Below are positions 11,164 to 21,373 of a DNA stretch of 64,000 nucleotides, one piece after another (the stretch's first letter is position 1; each line of letters starts with the position of its first letter). A program made the translations under genes and the position numbers. Source of the stretch: Ricinus communis (lineage: Eukaryota; Streptophyta; Magnoliopsida; Malpighiales; Euphorbiaceae). The stretch covers positions 18,786,001-18,850,000 of the forward strand of contig NC_063257.1 in NCBI RefSeq assembly GCF_019578655.1, in the 5' to 3' direction. Under the pieces are notes generated by a model. The model was not told where the DNA came from. It did no database searches and saw nothing but the letters and a program-made list of their open reading frames with translations.

Positions 11164-12141
11164 TTATAAACATACCACTTTTACAGTGTTTCCTCATACT
11201 CATAAATACACCCCACTTACTAGGTTATTTTCTTATATTGACAAATATGATGCTCTTACAGGTTATTTTCTCATATTCATAAATATACCCCTCTTACGGG
11301 ATGGTTTTCTTATATTAACAAATACAACCCCTTTATAGGGTTGTTCTATCATACTCATAAATATACCCCTCTTACGTGGTTGTTTTCTCATACTTACAAA
11401 TATACCCTTCTTACACGGTAGTTTTCTCATATTTACAAATATACACCTCTTACGGGGTTGATTTTTTATATTTTACAAATATGCCCCTTTTATGGTGTTG
11501 TTTTTTCACACTCACAAATATACCATACTTACGGGGTTGTTCTCTTATATAAACAAATGTACCTCTCTTACGAGGTTGTTTTCTCACATTAAAAATATAC
11601 CCTTTTTTTGGAGTGGTTTTCTCATACTCACAAATATACCCCTCTTACAGGGTTGTTTTCTCATATCCCTAAATATACCTCTCTTACGGGGTTGTTTTCT
11701 TATATTCACAAATATAACCCTGTTACGGGGTTATTTTCTTATATTGACAAATACACCCCTTTTATGGGGTTGTTCAATCATACTCACAAATATACTCCTC
11801 TTACGGGGTTATTTTCTAATATTCATAAAAATACCCTTTTTAGAGGGTTGATTTCTCATATTAACAAATACTCCTTTCACGATGTTGTTTCTTCTTACTC
11901 ACAAATATACCTCACTTAGGGGGTGGTTTTCTTCTATTGACAAATATTTCCCTCTTACGAAGTTGTTTTCACATATTAAAAGATATTCCCTTATTACGAA
12001 ATTATTTTCTCATAATAAAAAGTATACCCCTCTTATAGGGTTGTTTTCTCATATTCAAAACTATACCCATCTTATAGGGATATTTTCTTAAATTAAGAAA
12101 ATACCCGTATTACGTGGTTGTTTTCTCATATTCACAAATAT
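11164..12141 (+). repeat. 39-bp satellite array, block 3 (+ orientation)
   Basis: Array resumes after the plastid insert. The first units (ATACCACTTTTACAGTGTTT) align with 13985-14025 in block 5, and the series near 11490-11720 aligns with 14320-14600. The array runs without a break into the left target duplication of the MITE. One unit at 11561-11576 has matching changes on both sides of the hairpin stem (ACCTC / GAGGT). Confidence 0.95.
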
Positions 12142-12505
12142 GGTTAAATTGCCTAGCTGGTACCAAATCTTGGGACTGTATATCAATTTGATACCAAGAT
12201 TTTAATTCGAATCAAAATGGTACCAAAAGTACAGAAATGTATATCAATTTAGTCCAAATGTCCAATTTTCGACAACAGATGGTGACATGGCAAGCTGAGG
12301 AGACTAAGTTAATTGACGTGGCACATACTGAGGAGAAGAAACAACCGGAATATACCTCCTCAGCTTGCCACGTCACCATCCGTTATCGAAAATTGGAAAT
12401 TTGAACTAAATTGATATACTTTTATGTACTTTTGGTACCATTTTGATTCAAATTAAAGTCTTGGTATAGAGTCCCAAGGTTTGGTACCAATTGGTCAATT
12501 TACCC
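12142..12505. mobile_element. Mutator-like MITE (364 bp, 9-bp target site duplication)
   Basis: A non-autonomous DNA element that is almost one long inverted repeat: GGTTAAATTGCC at the left end faces GGTCAATTTACCC at the right end, and long inner matches include TTGGTACCA blocks and GGCAAGCTGAGGAG against CTCCTCAGCTTGCC. Both sides carry a perfect 9-bp direct repeat CACAAATAT (12133-12141 and 12506-12514), which is also the satellite linker, so the empty site can be read directly. A 9-bp duplication is the mark of MULE insertions. No coding capacity. Confidence 0.92.
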
Positions 12506-12644
12506 CACAAATATAGCCCTCTTACGGGGTTATTTTCTCATATTAAAAAATATACCCCTCTTATGGGGTTATGTTCTCATATTCATAAATATACCCCTCT
12601 AATGGAGTTGATTTCTCATATTCATAAATATATCCCTTTTTTAT
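12506..12644 (+). repeat. 39-bp satellite array, block 4 (+ orientation, 3-4 units)
   Basis: Short piece of array between the MITE and the next LTR, starting with the right copy of the MITE target duplication. Units read ATAGCCCTCTTACGGGG and ATACCCCTCTTATGGGG. Confidence 0.95.
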
Positions 12645-13476
12645 TGATGTAGACCTTCTAAGGAAGAGAAGGATACACGCCATGATCGATACTTATAAGG
12701 TTTGCCAAAAGATATTTATCACCCTTATTTATAAAGAAATAATATCAATAGCTATAATGGGATGAACTTAATTAATCCTAGAAACTAACAAGTTAATAGA
12801 ATTAAATTAAGGTAGAAGTGAAATCAAAACCTAAACAATAAGTTTTAATCTCAAGAACACTTAAAGAAACTCTTTAAGCAAAAACAAGTTTTTCTATTCA
12901 ATCAAAGATATATGTGTATTTTTGCTGAATTACATAGCTCTATTTATAGAGTTTAAAACAAAATAATCCTAATCCTAGAATGACTAGGATATGTAGCCAA
13001 GACTCCTAAATAAACAAAACTTGAAGTAAAAGAGTAGCAAACTCCTATTTTGACTTAGACTTGTTAAAAGAAGATTCCTATTTTGACTTGGATCTTGACT
13101 TTGAATATTCAACTTTGGACTTCGGCTTTATGTTTGGGCTTGAATTCAACATAAATCAGATCTGATCTTCATGTCTTCACGTTGGGCTTTAATCCATGAA
13201 TGAAATACAATTAATCAAAGTTGAATCTCGGTAGGACTCCTAATTGGATTAGGATTCCTAGTGGAAATAGGATTCCTTTTGTCGCTTGAACTCTTGATGT
13301 CATCAGGACTCTTTGTTGGATTAGGATCTTTAGTGGAATTAGGATTCTTTATTGAAGTAGGATTCCTTGTGCTACATGGGTTCTCATCATCAGGACTCCT
13401 TGCTGGATTATGATCTTTAGTGGAATTAGGATTCTTTGTGGAAGTAGGATTCCTTTTGCTACATGGGTTCTCATCA
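12645..13476 (-). mobile_element. Solo LTR (832 bp, reverse orientation) in satellite
   Basis: Non-satellite block bounded by TGATG at the left and CATCA at the right (an LTR-type inverted end) with near-identical 5-bp flanks TTTAT and TTTAC. Reading the - strand it starts TGATGAGAACCCATGTAGCA, has repeated AGGAATCCTA/AGGAGTCC units in the presumed U3, and a TATAAATA at 12948-12941. The same end sequence and repeated U3 recur at 40592-41495 in the opposite strand, so both are one family. No internal coding region remains. Whether this is Gypsy or Copia cannot be told from an LTR alone. Confidence 0.8.
12941..12948 (-). promoter_or_regulatory. TATA box of the solo LTR
   Basis: TATAAATA on the - strand inside CTCTATAAATAGAGC, at mid-LTR as expected for the U3/R promoter. 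It supports the assigned orientation. Confidence 0.5.
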
Positions 13477-14630
13477 TTTACTTACAGATATATCCAACTT
13501 ACGGGGTTGTTTTCTTATATTGTTAAATATACCCCTCTTACGGGGTTATTTTGTCATGTTAAAAAATATACTCCTTTTATGGGGTTGTTTTCTCATACTC
13601 AAAAATATACCCCTCTTAAGGGATTGCTTTCTCATATTTTATGAACATATCCCGCTTACGGTGTTGTTTTCTCATATTCACAAATATACCCCTCTTACGG
13701 GGTTGTTTTCTTATATTGAAAAATATACCCCTGTTACGGGGTTGTTTTCTCATATTAAAAAATGAACTCATTTTATGGGGTTGCTTTCTAATACTCACAA
13801 ATATACTTATCTTATGGGGTTATTTTCTCATATTTATAAATATATCCCTCTTACGGTGTTATTTTCTTATATTAACAAACATACCCTTTTACGGGATTCT
13901 TCTTATCATACTAAAAAATATATCCCTCTTATAAGGTTGTTTTTCTAATATTTATAAATATACCACTTTTACGGGGTTGATTTGTCATATTTATAAACAT
14001 ACCACTTTTACAGTGTTGTTTCCTCACACTCACAAATACACCCCACTTACTGGGTTATTTTCTTATATTAACATATATGCCCCTCTCATGGGTTGTTTTC
14101 TCATATTCATAAATATACTCATCTTACGGGATGGTTTTCTTATAGTAACAAACACACCCCTTTTATGGGGTTGTTCTATCATACTCATAAATATACCCCT
14201 TTTACGTGGTTGTTTTCTCATACTCACAAATATACCCTTCTTATAGGGTAGTCTTCTCATATTTATAAATATAGGCCTCTTACGGGGTTGATTTTTCATA
14301 TTTAAAGATATGCTCCTTTTACGGTGTTGTTTCTTCATACTCACAAATATACCATACTTACGGGGTTGTTCTTTTATATTGACAAATGTACCTCTCTTAC
14401 GGGGTTGTTTTCTCATATTAAAAATATACCCTTTTTGTCGGTTGGTTTTCTCATACTCATAAATATACCCCCTCTTACGGGGTTGTTTTCTCATATTAAA
14501 AATATACCCTTTTTGTCGGTTGGTTTTCTCATACTCATAAATATACCCCCTCTTACGGGGTTGTTTTCTCATATTTCCAAATATACCTCTCTTACGGGGT
14601 TATTTTCTCATATTCACAAATATCCTCCTC
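13477..14630 (+). repeat. 39-bp satellite array, block 5 (+ orientation)
   Basis: Last + oriented block. It parallels blocks 2-3 (about 10430-11720) unit by unit but without the plastid insert. A 78-bp doublet is repeated within it: the units with CCTTTTTGTCGGTTGG occur at about 14430 and 14508. It ends at AAATATCCTCCTCC, where the inverted Athila leader begins. Confidence 0.95.
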
Positions 14631-14915
14631 CTCAACTGCGTACAAACGTCATCTCAATAATCTGAGAGAGTGCTCCGGGTCAGATAAGGGTGCTATGGGA
14701 TCAGGGTTAGAGCTCCTAGTCATAAACTACCTGAAACGGAAAACCAAAAAACCACCAATCAACAAAAGTAATAAAATAAAATAAAATAAAATAAAATAAT
14801 GAAATAAATAAAGAATGAATGAATAAACAGATAATGACTAAATTAACACAGAAACAATTCACTCTAGTTTACCGTTACTGTCCCCAGCAACGGCGCCAAA
14901 AACTTGATGGGCTAC
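14631..14915 (-). mobile_element. Inverted 5' leader of an Athila element (gag start, leader, PBS, LTR tip)
   Basis: Reverse complement of the sequence at 15479-15745. On the - strand it reads, in order, the LTR end TAGCCCATCA, the tRNA-Asp primer site (14898-14881, TGGCGCCGTTGCTGGGGA), the AT-rich leader with an (AAAAT)n run at about 14770-14798, and the gag start MTRSSNPDPIAP from the ATG at 14723. It abuts the forward 5' LTR, forming an inverted repeat with that LTR as spacer. This copy's PBS is closer to the tRNA-Asp complement at one base (GGCGCC) than the forward one (GGTGCC). Confidence 0.88.
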
Positions 14916-15488
14916 TGATGTAGATGATTCTATGCATGTTTATTGACTGTTTATCAGCCATTTATTCGCGTATTTGACTCATATTTATTCCTGGTTGATC
15001 GCACTGTGGTATGTTTATGAATTTTTCAGGTTTTCGGACTCCTCGATAGAGATTGATTGATTGATTTACGGGCTTAATGCTAATTTGTAATAATCTGATA
15101 GGAAGAGATTCCATTAGGTAAGTGCAGATTTAGGAACTCAGTGAGCTCGAGAGAGGAGCGGAGTTTGATTCAGGATTTAGGCACGGGTAGCAAGATTGGC
15201 AGTTTATAAAATCAACCTTAGAATTCCATCACTTAGGTCCCTTTTGGGTTTGCTTCTTTGTTACGGTTGTTTTTTGATTGTCAGTTGTTGTTGTTCCTTT
15301 ATTTGCATTCATAAGCATTAGTTAATTAATTTAGACTTCTCACACCTTATTTCAGATTAAATAACATAATGAACAGTAGTAACTTTAGGTTTACCCGATC
15401 TCCAGGGATACAACCATGATACTCACTAGTGCTAGACCGCATCGATAGGTTCACTGCCTTAAGTGTAGGTTGCATAAGTAGCCCATCA
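14916..15488 (+). mobile_element. 5' LTR of the Athila element (573 bp)
   Basis: Starts TGATGTAGATGATTCTATGC and ends TAGCCCATCA, with TGATG/CATCA inverted tips. The start matches the later copies at 22702 and 24384 and the inverted copy ending at 25963. Past about 15080 the content differs from those copies, which carry GC-rich hairpins instead, so the LTRs have diverged or this one is internally deleted or recombined. The PBS follows six bases later. Confidence 0.85.
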
Positions 15489-15494
15489 AGTTTT

Positions 15495-15512
15495 TGGTGC
15501 CGTTGCCGGGGA
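15495..15512 (+). promoter_or_regulatory. Primer binding site, tRNA-Asp type
   Basis: TGGTGCCGTTGCCGGGGA differs at one base from the tRNA-Asp(GUC) 3' end complement that Athila elements use. It lies six bases after the LTR end. The inverted copy is at 14881-14898. Confidence 0.88.
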
Positions 15513-15645
15513 AAGTAACGGTAAACTAAAGTGAATTGTTAATTTAGTCATTATTTGTTTATTAATTTTTTTTTTGGTTTCTTTTATTTATTTTATTATT
15601 TTTTGATTGATTGGTGGTTGTTTGGTTGTCGGTTTCAGGTAGTAT

Positions 15646-17155
15646 ATGACCAGGAGCTCTAACCCTGATCCTATAGCACCCTTTATCCGAGGCCGAGTGC
15701 TCTCGGATTATTGAGGCAGCGTTTGCGGGCAGTTGAGGAGGAGGACGGAGTTACAGTTTCAGGTTCAAGGAACCGACGATGGAGAACCTCAACCCCCGTG
15801 CCGATGAGGATCAGAGGACGATGTACGAGTTTGCTCGACCATCTTTGGATGGGACGAAAACTAGTATAGTCAGACCTGCTATAGCGGCCAACAATTTTGA
15901 AATAAAAGCCAACGTGATCCAGATGATCCAGCAGAGCGTGCAGTTTGGAGGATTGCCTAGTGAGGATCCCAACTCTAATTTTTTAGAGATTTGTGACACA
16001 TTCAAGATAAACGGAACAACCGATGACGCCATTCGGCTGAGATTGTTTCCATTTTCCTTGAGGGACAGAGCTAAGAGATGGTTGCAATCCCTTCCACAAC
16101 AAACGATTACTACCTAGAGGGCATTGGATGAAAATTTTTTATATAAGTATTCTCCTCCTGCTAAAACTGCTAAACTTAGAAATGACATATCTTCTTTTAT
16201 GCAGTTTGATGATGAAAGCATGTACGATGCATGAGAGGTGTTTAAAAATCTTTTGAGATGCTGCCCACATCACGGATTGCCAGTGTGGATGCAGGTTCAT
16301 ACCTTCTACAACGGGTTGAACCTTGCAACGAGGCAAATGGTGGATCTTTGCGGCCGGTGGGCGCTAAGCGATGGGCGGCGGGGCTCGAACCTGATAGAGG
16401 AAATGGCCATGAACAACTGTCAGTGGCAATCCTCTAGGAGCCGACCAGGAAGATAGGGAGTGGTAAACTAAGTGGACTCTACAGTAGCCTTGGCAGCTCA
16501 GGTGGAGCTTCTAGCCAAGAAGATTGACCAACTCCAGATGCCGGTTCATGCAGCGAACGTTGGCTGCGAGTTTTATGGTGGCCCGCATTATAGTGCGAAC
16601 TATACTACGGGAGGTATGTTTGCTTCATCCTCTACTACTTTTCCATCTAATTCTGCTCTGTCTTCTGATGTTGAGCAGGTTGACTATATGGGGAATGCCT
16701 CAAGGCAGCAGAACGATCCTTACAGCAATACATACAACCCTGGGTGGCGCAATCATCCCAACTTTAGTTGGAGGAACAATAACGCTTAGGGTCCACCTGG
16801 TTTTCAGAGACTTCATCAACAGCCGTAGCAACATTCAGCTAGGCCTGCACAAGCTCCTCCTCTACTAGAAAAGAAGTCAAATTTAGAGGAGCTTATGATG
16901 AAGTTTGTGACGTCTACGAAGATGAGGTTCCAGCAAACAGATAGTGCGCTTAGGAACCAGCAGGCCTCGATTCAGAACTTGGAGACCCAGATTGGCCAAA
17001 TCTCTAAAATGTTGTTTGAGAGGCAGCAAGGAGCGCTCCCGAGCACCACTGAGTCTAACCCGAGGGAGCACATGAATGCCATCACTTTACGTTTAGGTAA
17101 GTTAGTTTCAGCTCCTTCTAAGCCTATTTTTTATGACGCCACTATTGATGTGTAG
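15646..17155 (+). pseudogene. Athila-type gag, decayed
   Basis: Capsid/nucleocapsid precursor of the Athila element. The likely start is ATG 15646 (MTRSSNPDPIAP), as also seen in the inverted leader. A frameshift near 15695 precedes the next open frame, 15779-16117, with the gag core FGGLPSEDPNSNFLEICDTF and FPFSLRDRAKRWLQSLP. A stop follows at 16117, and a TGA replaces a Trp near 16230 (DAWE-type motif). Further pieces are at 16238-16456, 16472-16789 and 16895-17155; the last reads QTDSALRNQQASIQNLETQI, the coiled region before the protease. At least four breaks make it non-functional. Confidence 0.9.
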
Positions 17156-17397
17156 GTTGAGGCGAGCAGTAAGGTTAGGGAACCTAAGGGAAGAAAGGTG
17201 AAATCAATTCCAGTCAAGGAATATGAACCTAAGATTCCTTATCCTGCTAGAGCTAAACAAGCAGAGGCGAAAGAGTAGTTCAGTAAGTTTTTAGATATTT
17301 TTAGACAACTGCATACTAACTTGCCTTTTATTGATGCATTGGAGCAGATGCTAAAGTATGCTAAGTTCTTAAAGGACATACTTAGCAGAAAAAGGAA
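17156..17397 (+). pseudogene. Athila gag-protease linker, up to an LTR insertion
   Basis: Continues the gag frame (VEASSKVREPKGRKVKSI) through LPFIDALEQMLKYAKFLKDI, the conserved stretch ahead of the Athila protease, with one internal TAG near 17275. It is cut at LSRKR by insertion of another LTR; the interrupted Athila frame resumes at 18237 with LEEVSYVQLNEECSA. The last five bases (17393-17397, AGGAA) form the left target duplication. Confidence 0.88.
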
Positions 17398-18231
17398 TGA
17401 TGTGAATCCAAGTTCAAAGCTTAAAGAGATCCAAGATCCATTAATAGTACAAGAAGGCCCAATCACAAGGTCCAAATCCAAGAAGCTTCAACAAGCCATA
17501 TTGGGTTTAATTAGGGACATTTGGAAAGCCCAAGAACTTCAACCCAATAAGGCATCCATGGAGGCCCAAGGAATAATATTTAACTTGTTTTTATGTTAAT
17601 AAAAATTAGGGTTACATGTAGCCACCATACAAGTTAATGTGGTAATTAATACTAAGTAATGGCTATCAATGTGGGTAGTGGTTATTAAGAGCCACCATAT
17701 ACAAGTTAATGGGGTAATTAATACCAAGTAATGGCTATTAGTGTGGATAGTGGTTACTAAGGCCATTTAAGAGTAAAAGTAATCCTATGTGTGTGAGTCT
17801 ATTTTAGTAGTGTGTGCATGGACTTGTATTCTATACAAACAAGTCCTTTTCTCTTTCTTTTAGAGCATGATTGAATTTGATATATGAAATTTTGTTTGAG
17901 TTTTATTGTGAGGAATTTTGTCTTTAATTTCTTGCTTGAACTTTGCGACTTATCAAGCTTTATTCTAGCTTGTGGTGTCAAAATCTAAATCTTTGTTTTC
18001 TTGTTATTTATCAAACTTTCTTGTTTGTGGCATAAGAGGAAATTCAAAGTCTATCTTAGTATCTTTATCCTTGTTGGTAAAGGGGTTAAGTAGCATCCAT
18101 CTTCTTACTTCAATCTTTGAACGATCCGAATTTGTGGATTAAATTGGTAATTTTTAGTTTTCTTCTAATTCAACTTATCATAGTATTTTTGCTATTGGTG
18201 AGTTAATTGATGAAACCTACAATTCCCATCA
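17398..18231 (+). mobile_element. LTR of a second Ty3 element inserted in the Athila protease (834 bp)
   Basis: Starts TGATGTGAATCC and ends CCCATCA, flanked by perfect 5-bp repeats AGGAA (17393-17397 and 18232-18236), so it has the outer borders of a clean solo LTR. Its 5' part is open and encodes the polyprotein tail (QEGPITRSKSKKLQQAI), which means pol ends inside the LTR. A second copy lies at 20069-20902, exactly 2671 bases downstream. A doubled segment with GTTAATGTGGTAATTAATAC and its variant lies near 17630-17740. Confidence 0.9.
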
Positions 18232-18601
18232 AGGAAGTTGGAGGAGGTCTCCTATGTTCAGCTTAACGAGGAGTGCTCAGCGGTGTTTCAAAACAAGTTG
18301 CCAAAGAAACGTCACGATCCAAGGAGTTTCACTATTCCCTGCACTTTAGGTAATTTGTCTGTTGATGATGCATTAGCTGATTTGGGGGCTAGTATAAATG
18401 TCATGCACACTAGTTTGTTCAATAAGCTAGGTTTGGGGGAGGCAAAATCCACTAGGATGTGCATTCAATTAGCTGACCGTTCTGTTAAGCTTCCTAGGGG
18501 AATTGTGGAAAATGTGCTAGTTAAGGTAGATGAGTTCATATTTCCTGTGGACTTTGTGGTTTTGGATATGGACAATGAGCATGGTGTACCATTAATTTTG
18601 G
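18232..18601 (+). pseudogene. Athila protease, first copy, truncated by a junction
   Basis: Aspartic protease of the Athila polyprotein: LEEVSYVQLNEECSA, SFTIPCTLGNLSVDDALADL, then the active-site block DLGASINVMHTSLF in the DLGA form usual for Athila. It stops matching at 18601 (HGVPLIL), where the sequence jumps into the RNase H of the inserted Ty3 element. The full second copy at 20903-21373 continues with GRPFLATTRAKIDVFEGKL. Confidence 0.92.
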
Positions 18602-20068
18602 CTACAAAGAATTCATAATTCACACTGACCATGAGTCCTTGAAGTATCTCAAAGGACAAGGAAAGCTCAACAAGAGACATGCAAAATGGGTGGAATTCAT
18701 TGAATCCTTTCCATACATCATTAAGTACAAGCAAGGGAAAGAAAATGTGGTGGCCGATGCATTGTCAAGAAGGTATGCCTTGATCTCTAAACTTGATGCA
18801 AAATTATTAGGATTTGAATACATAAAAGATCTGTATTCTAATGATCCTGATTTTGCTAATGTTTATGGGGTATGTGAGAAAGGGGGTTTTGATAAGTTCT
18901 ATAAGTTTGATGGTTTTCTTTTTCGGGAAAACAAATTGTGTGTGCCACAAAGTTCTTTGAGAGAGTTACTTGTGAGAGAGGCACATAGTGGAGGTTTAAT
19001 GGGACATTTTGGGATTAAGAAAACTTTGGATATGTTGGGTGACCATTTCTTTTGGCCACACATGAAAAGGGATGTTGAGAGAATTTATGAGAAATGCATT
19101 ACTTGCAAACAAGCCAAATCCAAAGCAATGCCTCATGGTTTGTATACACCTCTTCCCATACCAAATGAACCTTGGGTAGACATTTCTATGGACTTTGTTT
19201 TAGGATTACCTAGGTCCAAGGGAAGGAGAGATTCTATTTTTGTTGTTGTGGATAGGTTTAGCAAAATGGCACATTTCATTCCATGTCACAAGACAGATGA
19301 TGCAACCCATATTGCGAATCTATTCTTCAAGGAGATTGTAAGGCTTCATGGAGTGCCAAGGACCATTGTGAGTGATAGGGATGTCAAATTCCTAAGTCAC
19401 TTTTGGAAGACTCTTTAGGGAAAGATGGGGACAAAGCTTTTGTATTCTACAACTTGTCATCCGCAAACGGATGGACAAACAGAGGTGGTCAATAGGACAC
19501 TTGCAACACTTTTGAGGGCTCTCATCCAAAGAAATCTGAAGAATTGGGAAGAATATTTGCCACATGTGGAATTTGCTTACAATAGGAGTGTGCATGGTTC
19601 AACAAATTGCTCACCCTTTGAAGTTGTGTATGGATTCAATCCATTGACTCCATTAGATTTGCTACCATTGCCATTGGACAAAGCTAATTTAGAAGGGAAA
19701 CAGAAAGCTGAATTCATCAAGACTTTGCATGAGAAGGTGCATGCAAACATTGAGAAGAAATCACTCCAATATAAAAAGCAACACAACAAAGGGAGGAAGC
19801 AAGTCATTTTTGAGCCTGGAGATTGGGTGTGGGTGCACTTGAGGAAGGAAAGATTTCCTAACCAAAGGAAATCAAAGCTTATGCCAAGAGGAGATGGTCC
19901 TTTTAGAGTGCTTCAACGCATCAACAACAATGCCTACAAGCTAGAACTTCCAAGTGAGTATGGCAATGTTAGTGCTACTTTCAATGTTAGTGACTTGTCT
20001 TTGTTTGATGTAGGTGATGAAGATGATGGAGCTAATTTATGGACAAATCCTTTTGAAGAAAGGGGGAA
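18602..20068 (+). pseudogene. Ty3 RNase H tail and integrase, one nonsense codon
   Basis: Internal part of the second Ty3 element, starting in RNase H ([29 protein letters not shown]) and running through integrase. The HHCC module is intact ([13 protein letters not shown] and KCITCKQAK). The core has [18 protein letters not shown] and DGQTEVVNRT, so D, D and E are all present. The only break I see is TAG at 19416-19418, where the related - strand element has Trp (LWGKLG): a TGG to TAG change. The frame continues from 19419 through FEPGDWVWVHLRKERFPNQR to the tail that enters the LTR. RT, protease and gag of this element are missing. Confidence 0.93.
20056..20068 (+). promoter_or_regulatory. 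Polypurine tract of the inserted Ty3 element
   Basis: GAAGAAAGGGGGA directly before the LTR start TGATGTG at 20069. The equivalent tract of the - strand element at 29519-29532 is AAAGAAGGAGGGAA. Confidence 0.82.
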
Positions 20069-20902
20069 TGATGTGAATCCAAGTTCAAAGCTTAAAGAGA
20101 TCCAAGATCCATTAATAGTACAAGAAGGCCCAATCACAAGGTCCAAATCCAAGAAGCTTCAACGAGCCATATTGGGTTTAATTAGGGACATTTGGAAAGC
20201 CTAAGAACTTCAACCCAATAAGGCATCCATGGAGGCCCAAGGAATAATATTTAACTTGTTTTTATGTTAATAAAAATTAGGGTTACATGTAGCCACCATA
20301 CAAGTTAATGTGGTAATTAATACTAAGTAATGGCTATCAATGTGGGTAGTGGTTATTAAGAGCCACCATATACAAGTTAATGGGGTAATTAATACCAAGT
20401 AATGGCTATTAGTGTGGATAGTGGTTACTAAGGCCATTTAAGAGTAAAAGTAATCCTATGTGTGTGAGTCTATTTTAGTAGTGTGTGCATGGACTTGTAT
20501 TCTATACAAACAAGTCCTTTTCTCTTTCTTTTAGAGCATGATTGAATTTGATATATGAAATTTTGTTTGAGTTTTATTGTGAGGAATTTTGTCTTTAATT
20601 TCTTGCTTGAACTTTGCGACTTATCAAGCTTTATTCTAGCTTGTGGTGTCAAAATCTAAATCTTTGTTTTCTTGTTATTTATCAAACTTTCTTGTTTGTG
20701 GCATAAGAGGAAATTCAAAGTCTATCTTAGTATCTTTATCCTTGTTGGTAAAGGGGTTAAGTAGCATCCATCTTCTTACTTCAATCTTTGAACGATCCGA
20801 ATTTGTGGATTAAATTGGTAATTTTTAGTTTTCTTCTAATTCAACTTATCATAGTATTTTTGCTATTGGCGAGTTAATTGATGAAACCTACAATTCCCAT
20901 CA
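20069..20902 (+). mobile_element. 3' LTR of the inserted Ty3 element (834 bp)
   Basis: Near-identical to 17398-18231; I noticed only a few substitutions, such as TATTGGTGAG against TATTGGCGAG. It is preceded by the PPT and followed by AGGAA and the Athila protease, so this is a true 3' LTR border. The low divergence says the two copies separated recently. Confidence 0.92.
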
Positions 20903-21373
20903 AGGAAGTTGGAGGAGGTCTCCTATGTTCAGCTTAACGAGGAGTGCTCAGCGGTGTTTCAAAACAAGTTGCCAAAGAAACGTCACGATCCAAGGAGTTT
21001 CACTATTCCCTGCACTTTAGGTAATTTGTCTGTTGATGATGCATTAGCTGATTTGGGGGCTAGTATAAATGTCATGCACACTAGTTTGTTCAATAAGCTA
21101 GGTTTGGGGGAGGCAAAATCCACTAGGATGTGCATTCAATTAGTCAATTCGCTCATTAAGCTTCCTAGGGGAATTGTGGAAAATGTGCTAGTTAAGGTAG
21201 ATGAGTTCATATTTCCTGTGGACTTTGTGGTTTTGGATATGGACAATGAGCATGGTGTACCATTAATTTTGGGGAGACCTTTCCTTGCCACAACTAGAGC
21301 TAAAATAGACGTATTTGAAGGGAAGTTAGAACTTAATGTAGGGGATGACTGTGTCACTTTTAGTTTACCCTAA
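20903..21373 (+). pseudogene. Athila protease, second copy, followed by loss of RT-integrase
   Basis: Repeats 18232-18601 and continues to GRPFLATTRAKIDVFEGKLE and a stop after VTFSLP. It differs from the first copy at QLVNSLIKLP against QLADRSVKLP, a cluster suggesting small-scale conversion or mutation. Normally Athila pol would continue into RT; only about 250 bases of weakly recognisable spacer follow, so the RT, RNase H and integrase of Athila are deleted. Confidence 0.9.

Noticed and set aside
15811..16032. Antisense frame over the Athila gag
   Set aside because: It is a shadow of the gag frame on the opposite strand with no independent support.
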